Source: Promineifilum sp. (GTDB lineage: Bacteria; Chloroflexota; Anaerolineae; Promineifilales; Promineifilaceae). Taken from it: a stretch of DNA of 50,907 nucleotides. Positions 27,814-37,210 of this stretch are shown here, one piece after another. Location of the stretch: positions 34,885 to 85,791 of the forward strand of contig JACFOH010000009.1 in the NCBI GenBank assembly GCA_019454405.1, given 5' to 3'. The notes beneath the pieces were generated by a model. It worked only from the letters and a program-made list of their open reading frames with translations, made no database searches and had not been told where the DNA came from. Numbering within the stretch: position 1 is the stretch's first letter; each line of letters starts with the position of its first letter. The position numbers and the translations under genes are program-made.

Positions 27814-28143
27814 CTAGAATGGGCTGTAGGCTTGTAAAATCCACAATAACACCAGCCCGACGCCGACGGTTAACAGCACATTGCGCGTTAACCAGGCTAC
27901 CACGGCCGCAGCGATTCCGGCTAGCAAACGTTCGTTGCCTAGCGATAAGTCGAATGTCCCACCAGGAAGCATGAGCTCGGGGAGAATAATGGCGGAAAGC
28001 ACTGCCGCAGGTACGTATCGCAGGGAACGTAACATCCAGGGCGGCAACATCACGCGCTCCGGTAACAGGAAGAGCGACAGGCGAATTGAATATGTGATCA
28101 ACCCCATGCCGGCAATGGCCAGGGCCATCGTGACATTATTCAT
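27814..28143 (-). CDS. azlD: AzlD family branched-chain amino acid exporter subunit
   Basis: 109 residues, almost wholly hydrophobic with four segments; typical AzlD marks are ITYSIRLSLFLL and LRYVPAAVLSAIILPELM. AzlD is the small partner of AzlC in an exporter of branched-chain amino acids and analogues. The ATG at 28143 lies inside the azlC coding end, giving an 8-base overlap and translational coupling. Confidence 0.88.
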   Translation of the reverse strand: MNNVTMALAIAGMGLITYSIRLSLFLLPERVMLPPWMLRSLRYVPAAVLSAIILPELMLPGGTFDLSLGNERLLAGIAAAVVAWLTRNVLLTVGVGLVLLWILQAYSPF

Positions 28144-28873
28144 GGGTTGATCCCTCCTGTTGGCTGATAAAGCGTCGTGGAGCGCGTCCAAATCTTTCGA
28201 GCGTGATCCCAACGAGAACGCCTGCCAATGAGGCGGCTATCAACCACAATTGGTAGGGGAGTTCGTGTGTAGCGACGGCCATCAATCCGGCGGCGATAGC
28301 GGCGCCGATATGTGGCCGATCGCGCAACGCGGGTACGGCGATAGCGATAAATGTGACGGGCAGGGCAAAATCCAGAGACCAACCGGGTGGGATTCGTGCG
28401 CCCAGCAGGATGCCCAATGCGGTTGTTGTTTGCCACGATACCCACAAGGTTAGCCCGGCTCCCAGAAAGAACCAATGGCGATGAGTGGCGGGGGAATCAT
28501 CTTCGGTATAGTGGATAACCGTGACCGCGTAGGCCTCGTCAGTCATCAGGTATGCCAGCAGCATTTTCCAGCGTAACGGCAGGAACCGTACGTGCTCGGC
28601 CAATGACGCGCTATAGAGCAGGTGCCGCAGATTAACGACGAATGTCGTCATCAATAATATCAGTAGCGGCGTACCCGCCCCCATCAGTTCCGCTGCAATG
28701 AACTGAGCCGAGCCGGCGAAAATAATCGTCGACATAGATTGGGATAGTAATGCGGGTATGCCGGCTGTGACGGCTATCGCGCCAAAGATCATTCCAAAAG
28801 GCGCAACGCCCACGACGATAGGTAATTCGGCTTTTACGCCAGCCAGGAATTCCTGGCGCTGAAGAACATCCAA
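28136..28873 (-). CDS. azlC: AzlC family branched-chain amino acid exporter subunit
   Basis: 245 residues from a TTG start. Family marks are PIVVGVAPFGMIFGAIAV near residue 20, IIFAGSAQFIAAEL near 50 and VVNLRHLLYSASLAEHV near 80; about seven hydrophobic segments follow. AzlC and AzlD together export leucine, valine, isoleucine or toxic analogues. The gene is followed directly by azlD. No Lrp-like regulator is beside it. The short polar tail APRRFISQQEGSTHE is cytoplasmic by prediction. Confidence 0.9.
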   Translation of the reverse strand: MDVLQRQEFLAGVKAELPIVVGVAPFGMIFGAIAVTAGIPALLSQSMSTIIFAGSAQFIAAELMGAGTPLLILLMTTFVVNLRHLLYSASLAEHVRFLPLRWKMLLAYLMTDEAYAVTVIHYTEDDSPATHRHWFFLGAGLTLWVSWQTTTALGILLGARIPPGWSLDFALPVTFIAIAVPALRDRPHIGAAIAAGLMAVATHELPYQLWLIAASLAGVLVGITLERFGRAPRRFISQQEGSTHE

Positions 28874-28919
28874 GATAATAGACCTCTGGGATATGAGATA
28901 GATTTGTTGAACGACGCTA

Positions 28920-31913
28920 TCAGCCGGAAGGGGCGACTGGTATGCGTTCGATAGAGGCGGCGACCGGCAAGAACACTGACTGCAGTAGCTCGCCAGCTGG
29001 TTCCAATGCTTCAGCCCAAACCGTGATTTCCGTGTTGCCGTCCTGCCGGCTTAATAATAAGCCACTTACAAGTGAACCGTTAATATCGGTGTAGTGGAAG
29101 TCATTGCGCTCCCATACGTGGCCGCCATAGAACAAGCGTTGCGGTTCTTCGGCCGCGAACCCGAGTACATCCTCCGATGCCGTCTGCAACAGACTCGATA
29201 TTGCTTCAGCCGGTGTTCTTCCCGCCGGCTGAAGCCGTGCGGCGACAAAGGTTTGCGAACCCTTGGTAAAGCGGTGCCAATTATTGAATTCCTGATGTTC
29301 ATAAGCAAGCGGATACTTCACGCGAAAATCGGCCACGGTTAGTGTTGCCCACTGTTCTGGTCCGAATCCCAGCCGCTCCGGCAAGAATTGCCAAGTTGCG
29401 GCGATAGTGTCGACTATCGCTAGCGCTGTGGATTCATCATTACGAGGCGCATCCATATCCACGACATAACCGGTTCCATCTTTCATAAAGGTCAGGAACA
29501 TTCCAGTCCGCGCTCCGCGCTCAGTACTATCGTAGCCGTATGCGGTGCGTACTCCCTCGACGGCTGAGTCGACGCCAATGGGGACCGGCTCTTGTAACAA
29601 GACGCTGACGTTCCCGAATGTATTTAATACTTTATCCTGTAACGCTGCCAAATCATTCGCCCAGTTGGGATAGAAGCGAACCTGCAATTGAGCTGTATTG
29701 TCGATATTGTTTGTATAAGCGATGTCTTCCTGCGTGATGGGTGACAGCCAGTCGGCAGGATAGAGGAACTGCACGTTATTATTTATGTCGACGAAGGCAC
29801 GGAACCCCGCTGCCACGCCGCCGGGATCCACGACCAATGGCTTCATCGTGCTCACGAGGGACTCCCCCAACGTTCTGGCTCCAATTCCCACAGAGTATTG
29901 ACCACCTGGTAATGGGCGTGAACTACGGTAGATAGCCCCTGTGTCGTCAAAGATAAGCGCGACGCCCGGCTCCTGGACCAAGCTTCCATCTGGATTTATG
30001 ATCGTGGTCGTAGGTTGAAATACGTTGCCTGCTACTGGCTGAATTTCCCCGATCAGTCGCGCGCCCTCGTTATCGGCCGCTGCCCATAATCGAAGCGAGT
30101 GTGGAGTATCCGGCCTAAAGACGACGGTCGCCTCCATACTACGCCCTGGATACGGCAGGAATACGCCACCGGTAGCCGATAGCGCGCCAATCGGCGATGG
30201 ATCGACCGGCCTCAGCGGCACAAAGTCACCTGCCCCGGCCCTGTCGGAGAGGTATGAAGCTGTAGCGTCCCAGATGATCAATGATTCGTGGTGACCGTCT
30301 CCCCAAAGTGAGGCGTTTGTTCCCCCAGATAGAGTCACCGTTGAGGGCTGCACGATTTCGTATTGCCGGAGTACACGCCGACCGTCAGCCGCTTCCTGGT
30401 CTGCCATTAATACAACTTCATCCAGACGTTGTCCTACGATCTCTGCGCGCATCATAGCTGGATTGGCAATACTGACCGATTGCCGTGATCCTCCGTCCAC
30501 CGTCACTAACGGCGACGACACAGTCGCCGGCGCTTGTTCGCCCAGAAAAGTAGCCCAAGCAGGTAGCCTGCTGGCGTAAGGATAGAGTAGATTCAACGAC
30601 TGTGCATTGACAGGCCAGTAAATGGCGATGCCTCGACCGTAGGGGATAGCTTGCCCGTGATCATAGGCGACGAGCGAATCGGAGACCGCCTGGCTGACAG
30701 CCAGAGCTGCCCCCTGTAATTCACCGGGTGGGGCATTTTCAGCGATGAGGGCGGCGGCGTGTTGCAGATCTACAGATGCTATCCATTCGGCATCGGTCAG
30801 AGCTGCATTGCCATAACGTTGCGCCCCTCGGCGGGCGTCTGCGGCTATGGCGCCATATAAAGCCGGATCGGTCAGGAGAGTATCCGCCAATGCCTCAGTT
30901 GCAGCGGTCAAGGCAGGCACCCGAGCCAGGTTTACTGCAGCCATGCCTACGTTCTCATCGCCGGCGATTTGGCGTTGATAATTAACGTAAGCGGCCACCA
31001 GGTCACCGGATAATTGTTGGCCATCTGCCAGAGGGTTGGCGTTGAGCTGTGCGATCACTGGCTGGAAGTCCCAAGATGAACCGGGCATCAATCCGGCCGA
31101 GACGACGGCATAAGCGCCATAGGGTTGGATGGTTTGCAAGACATCGAGTTGGCCCATCAACCCGGCGGCAAACGCGATGACTTCGAAGCTGACGCCCCCC
31201 ATCTCGTTATAGGCCGCGGCTAATGCCTGGTCGATGTCAGATAGGCTGAGCCGATCGTTTATAATATCGGTGCCGGTGGTTTCATCATAACAACACCCCT
31301 GCCAACCGCCGCCGAAATCACTCAAGATTAGTGCGTAGCGATTAGCCGGATAGGTCGTCATGCCCCATACCAGGAAATTGGCCAGTGTCGCCGGATCGCC
31401 CATATTTGTCTCGCCCAATGACTCGACGACTTCCGAAGCTAGCCTCTCCGGGTCATTATCGGGTCGTATCAGGTAGCGGGAAGTGTCTACGAATCCTGTC
31501 GGATCCCCTTCCGACCAGTCGACCTGGGCTACCACACGCACCTGGTCGGTCAATCCGGCCGATTCCATCTCGTTCAGATCGTCCCATATGAATGAACCTC
31601 GCCCATTGTCCGCTCCCGCGTAGTACAGGATCGTCCAGGCAGGCCGCGAGGAATCATAGAGGGCTGTGGGCTTGATGACCAATGGGTTGTCGAGCGATTC
31701 AGGTTGTGCCGTGGCGAATGAGTTCGCATCGATGGGGGCTTCGGCCGTCACGCCCAATATCATTGGGGTGGCTGCAGGGGGCGGCGTTAACTGTGATAAT
31801 CGGCCGCCCGGATCGCAGCCGGCTAACATGACCAATGTCGTCATGAACACGACAAGGCACGCTAGTGGTATGGATCGATTGTGCCTGTGATGATTAAAAC
31901 GACGATTCATCAT
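28920..31913 (-). CDS. lipoprotein with a C11 (clostripain)-like domain lacking the catalytic His and Cys
   Basis: 997 residues. Signal peptide with lipobox LVMLAGC (Cys33), so membrane-anchored after LspA cleavage. Residues 90-470 follow the C11 peptidase layout: WTILYYAGADNGRG, DDLNEMESAG and RVVAQVDW at the start. The block that normally reads NHGxGW is SDFGGGWQG, with Phe200 in place of the catalytic His. The block that normally reads FDACLMG is FAAGLMGQLDVL, with Gly251 in place of the catalytic Cys. The middle and end (about 500-997) are beta-rich, with GYDSTERGARTG and a final PsbP/DUF-like fold possible. It is most likely a binding or scaffold protein, not a protease. Catalytic loss is seen directly; the role is unknown. 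Confidence 0.75.
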   Translation of the reverse strand: MMNRRFNHHRHNRSIPLACLVVFMTTLVMLAGCDPGGRLSQLTPPPAATPMILGVTAEAPIDANSFATAQPESLDNPLVIKPTALYDSSRPAWTILYYAGADNGRGSFIWDDLNEMESAGLTDQVRVVAQVDWSEGDPTGFVDTSRYLIRPDNDPERLASEVVESLGETNMGDPATLANFLVWGMTTYPANRYALILSDFGGGWQGCCYDETTGTDIINDRLSLSDIDQALAAAYNEMGGVSFEVIAFAAGLMGQLDVLQTIQPYGAYAVVSAGLMPGSSWDFQPVIAQLNANPLADGQQLSGDLVAAYVNYQRQIAGDENVGMAAVNLARVPALTAATEALADTLLTDPALYGAIAADARRGAQRYGNAALTDAEWIASVDLQHAAALIAENAPPGELQGAALAVSQAVSDSLVAYDHGQAIPYGRGIAIYWPVNAQSLNLLYPYASRLPAWATFLGEQAPATVSSPLVTVDGGSRQSVSIANPAMMRAEIVGQRLDEVVLMADQEAADGRRVLRQYEIVQPSTVTLSGGTNASLWGDGHHESLIIWDATASYLSDRAGAGDFVPLRPVDPSPIGALSATGGVFLPYPGRSMEATVVFRPDTPHSLRLWAAADNEGARLIGEIQPVAGNVFQPTTTIINPDGSLVQEPGVALIFDDTGAIYRSSRPLPGGQYSVGIGARTLGESLVSTMKPLVVDPGGVAAGFRAFVDINNNVQFLYPADWLSPITQEDIAYTNNIDNTAQLQVRFYPNWANDLAALQDKVLNTFGNVSVLLQEPVPIGVDSAVEGVRTAYGYDSTERGARTGMFLTFMKDGTGYVVDMDAPRNDESTALAIVDTIAATWQFLPERLGFGPEQWATLTVADFRVKYPLAYEHQEFNNWHRFTKGSQTFVAARLQPAGRTPAEAISSLLQTASEDVLGFAAEEPQRLFYGGHVWERNDFHYTDINGSLVSGLLLSRQDGNTEITVWAEALEPAGELLQSVFLPVAASIERIPVAPSG

Positions 31914-32080
31914 TAGACATAAAATATGACATAAGCAATTCGGATTGTATCACTATACTACCATAAAGGGGCGTGATAATGTGCCCCTCAGGATGTTATC
32001 GGAAACGCTTCATGCGTGGTGACTCGCCCCGGGATGCCTGGATTAGGTTTCTTGGCTCTCCGTACCGTCATTCATGAGTT

Positions 32081-32108
32081 TTGCCGTCGGGCGTAAACAA
32101 GATACGAT
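32081..32108 (+). promoter_or_regulatory. putative promoter of the PHP-domain gene
   Basis: TTGCCG (32081-32086), a 16-base spacer and TACGAT (32103-32108). A TATTAT lies closer to the start codon and is an alternative -10. This lies in the 217-base divergent gap before the lipoprotein gene. Confidence 0.45.
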
Positions 32109-32130
32109 CTGGCTATTATAACGGAACCTC

Positions 32131-33240
32131 ATGATCGATACTTGGCACAGTTACAGCGGCAATATTCATATCCACACGCGCTTCTCTGATGGGGAGAAGT
32201 TGCACGATGCCATTGCTCAAGACGCCATTGCGGCAGGGCTCGATTTCATCATTGTGACGGATCACAATGTTTATGTGACAGGCGTCGAAGGATATTACCG
32301 GAACGAGCGCGGCCGCGTTCTGTTGTTGACGGGTGAAGAAGTTCACAACGTACGCCGTCGGCCGCAAGCCAGCCACTTCCTGGCGTACAACGCCAGGAAA
32401 GAGTTGGCTTCTTATGCTTCGGACCCGCAAAGCCTCATTGATGAGACGGTGAAGGCAGGCGGTCTTGGGTTTCTGGCCCACCCATACGAGGAAGATCTGC
32501 CGTTGATGGGCGAGATTAATCTGGGCTGGCACGATTGGGATATAGAGGGCTTCAGCGGTCTTGAAATCTGGAACTATATGTCGAGCTTCAAGAACGTCAT
32601 CGCTCGCCATACGACCGATTTGCGCTGGAAGAACAAGCTGATAGCCAAGCTTGGTGCCTTACGTATCGCCCTCCATCCCGAGCGTTATCTGAATGGCCCC
32701 GAACCGGAAACGCTGGCTTTATGGGACGATTTCTTGTCGAAAGGGATGCGAGTCAACGCTATCGGCAGCAGCGATGCACATGGTACGCCAATGCAGCTTG
32801 GCCCGTGGCGGCGCGAAATATTTCCCTATGAGTTTCTGTTCCGAGCCGTCAACACACACGTGCTGCTTTCTCGGCCTTTCAATGGAGACGTTGAACACGA
32901 TCGGCTCTTACTGATGCAGGCCATCGGTCGCGGGAACTGTTGGGTAGGTTACGACATGGCCGGCCCGACCAAGGACTTTCGCTTCACCGTCCAGGGAGCT
33001 GCCAAGGGAATCATGGGCGATGAGATGCCGTTCGGCTTTGGGGCGACGCTTCAGATCCGTGCTCCGGTTCGTTGCCGTATTCGGGTCATCCGGCACGGTC
33101 AGGTCGTCACTGAGGTCGAACGCGAAAGTAATCTGACGTACATTCCCGATGAACCTGGGGCCTATCGCGTCGAATGCTTGATTCCTTACGAAGGCCGCGA
33201 ACGCGGCTGGATATACAGTAATCCGATTTATCTGCGATAG
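32131..33240 (+). CDS. PHP-domain metal-dependent phosphoesterase
   Basis: 369 residues. The PHP metal-binding motifs are present in order: GNIHIHTRFSDGE (about 10-22), FIIVTDHNVY near 45, GFLAHPYEED near 120 and IGSSDAHGTP near 215, which together build the trinuclear site. The last 100 residues form a beta domain (FRFTVQGAAKG to SNPIYLR) typical of PHP proteins similar to CehA/McbA-like hydrolases. Substrate is unknown; family members hydrolyse phosphate esters or carbamates. Both flanking genes are on the opposite strand, so it is a single-gene unit. Confidence 0.87.
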   Translation: MIDTWHSYSGNIHIHTRFSDGEKLHDAIAQDAIAAGLDFIIVTDHNVYVTGVEGYYRNERGRVLLLTGEEVHNVRRRPQASHFLAYNARKELASYASDPQSLIDETVKAGGLGFLAHPYEEDLPLMGEINLGWHDWDIEGFSGLEIWNYMSSFKNVIARHTTDLRWKNKLIAKLGALRIALHPERYLNGPEPETLALWDDFLSKGMRVNAIGSSDAHGTPMQLGPWRREIFPYEFLFRAVNTHVLLSRPFNGDVEHDRLLLMQAIGRGNCWVGYDMAGPTKDFRFTVQGAAKGIMGDEMPFGFGATLQIRAPVRCRIRVIRHGQVVTEVERESNLTYIPDEPGAYRVECLIPYEGRERGWIYSNPIYLR

Positions 33241-33260
33241 GCTTGGACAAACCCGATGTT

Positions 33261-36071
33261 CTAGGGTTCAGTTGCCAGATTCAGGATACGTTGCCCGATA
33301 TACTCAGCCACAGATAGATTGGACTCATCTTCCAGAACCAGGGCCACGACAAAGCGGGGCGACGTTGCCGGGGCCATGCCCAGGAACCAGCTGTTGCGGT
33401 GGCCAGACGGTCCTGATAGCACCGTAACCGGAAATTCCAGCACGCCGGATGCTTCCGGCCAGCCGGCGCGAGCAGCCGCGGCCGTTTCGGCCGATATCAC
33501 CGGTATGGATGGAGACGCGCTGTCGATGGGTTGCACTATCCACTTCCCGTCCGCGCCGCTGATGGCTTCTACAAGCTGAAGGTGAGGCAGCCGCCCATTG
33601 CCCGCCAGCACAGCTGTCATCAGCGCGGCCTGTAGCGGAGTAACAGTGAGTGAGGCCTGACCAATGGCTGCCATGCCCGCATCAGTGGTTGTGGCAGCAT
33701 TCCCGTTTGTGGGAATCTCTAGAGCGGGGGGGTGATGTAGGCCGAATTGATCGAATATCGTATCTAGCGCCGTTGCCCCTAATCGATTACCAAGAGCGTA
33801 AACCGGCTGTGAACAACGAATCCGGGCCATGTCAGACCAGGTTTGTGGCCTCGCATTTACCTCATCTGATGATATCGCACACCGTTGGACTTGACCGTCG
33901 ACGATAACAGGTAGCGTGGGATCAACTAGCGCATCTTGCCAGCGCATTTTTCCACTCTCGATGGCCATGGCGATGATCGGTGTCTGAAGGATCAACCCCG
34001 GCTGATATAACCCCTGGGTGGCACGATTAAATAGCGGGCCCGGATCTCCGACCGACAGGGTCTCGAACTGCTCGTCGATCAGATTAGGGTCGTAGCTTGG
34101 GAGACTGACCAACGCTCGAACCTTGGCCACTGCTTCGCCGCCGATCTCCGTTAACTCTAGTAGAACAAGCCCTCCCGTCGCGTCGCTCTCGGCCATCAAG
34201 GCGGCCGCGGCTGATTGCAAGCTGGTGTCCAGCGTTAATCGCACATCACCTCCTACTTGAGGTTCGTGAAGCAGTTCACGCCGCAGACGATTTCCCAGCG
34301 TTTGTTCCCAGCGATCGCCATCTTGCCCGCGCAAGTGCGCGTCATAAGCAGACTCTATTCCCGCCGAACCAAACCGCCAATTATAGTAACCGACGACCGG
34401 ACCGGCTTCGATGAGTGGATAAGTGCGCGCCAAACGATCGGTTGTGACGGGTGATTCGGCCAGTACAATGTCGTTCCGGTCCAAGATACGGCCGCGCTGT
34501 ACGCGTCTTTCAGCCTCGACCAGGCGAGGATTATCCTGGCGAGCCAGGAGTGAGTCGCTGCGGATGATTGCCCAATAAGTTAGCGTGATGGCGACAATGC
34601 TGAAGATAATCAGCAGGATAACCCCAAGCCGTTGAAGTCGCCGGGCCAGTCCCCTATCGGCGGGAGGAATCAAAGGCGCAGGCTCGGCGGCGGCCGACAA
34701 ATACAATAGCAAACCGCCAACCAGACTACTGATGAGGAGCGAGCTGCCGCCATAACTGACGAACGGTAAGGTGATACCCGTCAGCGGCAGCAGACGAGTC
34801 GTCCCGCCCATGATCAGGACTGCCTGGACGCTCAAAAGAGTGATCAGCCCGGCGCCCAAATAGGCGTGGAAAAATTTTGGCTGTGTCCCTCGAATTGCTA
34901 ATAAAGTAGTCCGCAAGCCGCGGCCGGCCAACACGGCGAAGCAGGCGACGATTGCCAGGCTGCCTATTAGTCCCCATTCTTCAGCGACGGCGGCCAAGGC
35001 GAAATCGGAATGTACAACAGGTATGTAGTCAGGGAACCCTTGCCCGATCCCTTGCCCAAGAAGGCCACCCCCTGCTAATGCATAGAGCGCCTGAACAATC
35101 TGGTAGGCGCGGTCACTTACGTTAGGCCATGGGTTCAGCCAACTCAAGACTCGCGGAGCCACGACCGTGTCAAAGGCAAAGAATGCTATGACGCCGGCCA
35201 ACAAGAGCAGGGCCAAACCGCTCCAGACGTAGATTAACTCACCTGTCGCCAGATAAACCAGAGCCACGAAGACGATGAAGAATAGCGCCGCTGCTCCCAG
35301 GTCTTGTTGCCACACCAATAAAAGCATGGTGAAGCCCCACATGATCAGCAGCGGCCCTAGAAAGGGCAGGTGGCGCAAGAAGGCGCCAATCGCGAATCGG
35401 CGCTTTTCGCCGTTTTCATGAACGGCTTCGCGCCGCAAGCGGTGGATCGGTTCTTGCTCGGTAAAATAGCTGGCCAGGAAGATGACCAGTAATAATTTGA
35501 GTAGTTCCGACGGTTGAAAGTGGACGGTTTTCAGGAAAGGGAACGGGATCGGCAACCATAACGCTGCTCCGCTTCCACTAGGGTTAACTCCGAAAAGAAG
35601 CGTTACAGCTAGCAGAACGAGACCTCCCAGCGCCAACACGTAACGATATCGCATCAGCGGTTGTAGAGTCCGTGGAACGATAGCGACAATCAGCATAGCT
35701 GCCGTGGCCAGTGCGAACCATAATGTTTGCCGCCCGAGGAAATTTGGGGCGAGTCGATCCTGTAACAACAACCCCCAGCCGGCGAGTAAGGCGATGATTG
35801 GCAGCAGAAATGGATCGCGCATCGGCCGGAATGCCCGAATAGTGAGATGGGCGATCGACACGACGGCCAACCAGCAAACCGGGGCATAGAGATGCGACCA
35901 GGTGACCGCCGATTCACGCAGCAGGCTGAAGGCAATGGCGTTGCTGAAGATGAAAGCGGCGGTCACCAGCAACAGAAGCGCTTCACGGCCGTCTCGCCGG
36001 CGATTACGCTCATCAAGAGCCTGGCCGGACCAGCGTCTTAGAGCGGTAAGTCCGGAACGCAAAGCTGACAT
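33261..36071 (-). CDS. SEDS (RodA/FtsW) glycosyltransferase fused to a degenerate penicillin-binding domain
   Basis: 936 residues. Residues 35-475 are a SEDS protein that polymerises lipid II: PSELLKLLLVIFLASYF, WQQDLGAA, GGGLLGQGIGQGFPDYIPVVHSDFALAAVAEEWG and LPLTGITLPFVSYGGSSLL are all intact. After one more helix (about 490-510) the chain becomes a class B PBP: RGRILDRNDIVLAES, a DxxLQ helix (LTLDTSLQSAA) and the transpeptidase core. Its active-site motifs are lost: the STxK position reads QPGLILQ (Leu693, Gln696), the SxN region reads RCSQPVY, and the KTG block reads LSGPSGHRNSW. The PBP part may be a regulator or scaffold for the polymerase. The ATG overlaps the mtnP stop by one base. 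Confidence 0.9.
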   Translation of the reverse strand: MSALRSGLTALRRWSGQALDERNRRRDGREALLLLVTAAFIFSNAIAFSLLRESAVTWSHLYAPVCWLAVVSIAHLTIRAFRPMRDPFLLPIIALLAGWGLLLQDRLAPNFLGRQTLWFALATAAMLIVAIVPRTLQPLMRYRYVLALGGLVLLAVTLLFGVNPSGSGAALWLPIPFPFLKTVHFQPSELLKLLLVIFLASYFTEQEPIHRLRREAVHENGEKRRFAIGAFLRHLPFLGPLLIMWGFTMLLLVWQQDLGAAALFFIVFVALVYLATGELIYVWSGLALLLLAGVIAFFAFDTVVAPRVLSWLNPWPNVSDRAYQIVQALYALAGGGLLGQGIGQGFPDYIPVVHSDFALAAVAEEWGLIGSLAIVACFAVLAGRGLRTTLLAIRGTQPKFFHAYLGAGLITLLSVQAVLIMGGTTRLLPLTGITLPFVSYGGSSLLISSLVGGLLLYLSAAAEPAPLIPPADRGLARRLQRLGVILLIIFSIVAITLTYWAIIRSDSLLARQDNPRLVEAERRVQRGRILDRNDIVLAESPVTTDRLARTYPLIEAGPVVGYYNWRFGSAGIESAYDAHLRGQDGDRWEQTLGNRLRRELLHEPQVGGDVRLTLDTSLQSAAAALMAESDATGGLVLLELTEIGGEAVAKVRALVSLPSYDPNLIDEQFETLSVGDPGPLFNRATQGLYQPGLILQTPIIAMAIESGKMRWQDALVDPTLPVIVDGQVQRCAISSDEVNARPQTWSDMARIRCSQPVYALGNRLGATALDTIFDQFGLHHPPALEIPTNGNAATTTDAGMAAIGQASLTVTPLQAALMTAVLAGNGRLPHLQLVEAISGADGKWIVQPIDSASPSIPVISAETAAAARAGWPEASGVLEFPVTVLSGPSGHRNSWFLGMAPATSPRFVVALVLEDESNLSVAEYIGQRILNLATEP

Positions 36072-36940
36072 TAGTCCAGGTATTTACCGATGAGCGGTCG
36101 CAAGGTTTCCAGTCTCGATGGAGATATGTGAGCGCGATCGGTAATGAGCGCGTCTTTCAGCCCGCTATGGGCCGGGAATTCACCTTCCCACTGTGCTTGC
36201 CGCTCTACCAACCGGCTGATAGCCGCTTGCGCTATTGTCGTATTGGCCGTCAAGGTACGAATGACCATTTCGACCGTGACCGGGGCTTCGCTTTCATGCC
36301 AGCAATCATAGTCAGTGACATGTGCCATGCAAGCATAGGAAATCTCAGCCTCAGCAGCCAGGAAAGCTTCCGGGCTGGTGGTCATACCGACAATACTCAT
36401 CCCCCATTGCCGAAAGAGTTCTGATTCGCCTTTGGTGCTGAAACGGGGCCCTTCGATTGTGATGAATGTACCTGTCCGGTGGACATGACCGCCTACACCG
36501 GTGACGGCCTCGGCCAATGCTGCGCTCAGGTTGGGGCAGAAGGGATATGCTGCAGCCAGATGGGTAACGATTCCCTCGCCAAAGAAACTGGACGGACGGA
36601 TGCCTTTGGTGAAGTCGAATATCTGATCGGGTATGACGATCTCTCCCGGTGAATAATCTTCCCGAAGGGAGCCGCAGGCGCTGACGGAAATAATATATTT
36701 CACCCCTAATGTTTTCAGGGCGAAGATGTTCGCTCGGTAAGGAACTTCGGTTGGCGTCAATACGTGCCCCCGGCCATGTCGCGGAAGAAAAGCAACTCGG
36801 CGACCGTGGAGTGTTCCTACGGTGATGCTGTCTGATGGTTTCCCGAAAGGCGTGTCAATATTGAGTGACTCGATCTCAGACAACCCCGACATATTGTATA
36901 GTCCGCTGCCGCCAATCACGGCCAATTCTATGTTACTCAT
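36071..36940 (-). CDS. mtnP: S-methyl-5'-thioadenosine phosphorylase
   Basis: 289 residues, a trimeric purine nucleoside phosphorylase-family enzyme that splits methylthioadenosine into adenine and methylthioribose-1-phosphate in methionine salvage. Marks are ELAVIGGSGLYNM at the start, FLPRHGRGHVLTPTEVPYR for phosphate binding, ISVSACGSLREDY, TFITIEGPRFSTKGESE, IVGMTTSPEAFLAAEAE and the substrate loop HVTDYDCWH. The residue pattern GMTTSPEA fits MTAP rather than inosine phosphorylase. AGAGGT precedes the ATG. The stop overlaps the start of the SEDS-PBP gene, so they are cotranslated, though functionally unrelated as far as can be seen. Confidence 0.93.
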   Translation of the reverse strand: MSNIELAVIGGSGLYNMSGLSEIESLNIDTPFGKPSDSITVGTLHGRRVAFLPRHGRGHVLTPTEVPYRANIFALKTLGVKYIISVSACGSLREDYSPGEIVIPDQIFDFTKGIRPSSFFGEGIVTHLAAAYPFCPNLSAALAEAVTGVGGHVHRTGTFITIEGPRFSTKGESELFRQWGMSIVGMTTSPEAFLAAEAEISYACMAHVTDYDCWHESEAPVTVEMVIRTLTANTTIAQAAISRLVERQAQWEGEFPAHSGLKDALITDRAHISPSRLETLRPLIGKYLD

Positions 36941-37101
36941 TGCGTACCTCTGGTGATAAATTAATTTATGATTGCGATGCGAGCCGGCGCGGTCGCTCTC
37001 CCCTACGCGATCCAGATTCGCTTCTCATTTATATCATAAATAAGATAGCTGGTCGCCCGCCGGAGCCGAGATATAGGGCAATCACATGGATCCGGTAAAG
37101 G

Positions 37102-37130
37102 TTGTGCTATTAGAGAAAACGATCTATTAT
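37102..37130 (+). promoter_or_regulatory. promoter of the DUF4332 membrane protein gene
   Basis: TTGTGC (37102-37107), a 17-base spacer and TATTAT (37125-37130). The start codon lies 80 bases downstream with a strong GGAGGAAG site, so this gene has a normal leader unlike several others in the window. Confidence 0.6.
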
Positions 37131-37210
37131 TCTCATGATAAATTTAACTTATCGGATAGCGTCACCACCTCATTCTGTTCTTAAATCATCTTGTTTATGG
37201 AGGAAGTCTA

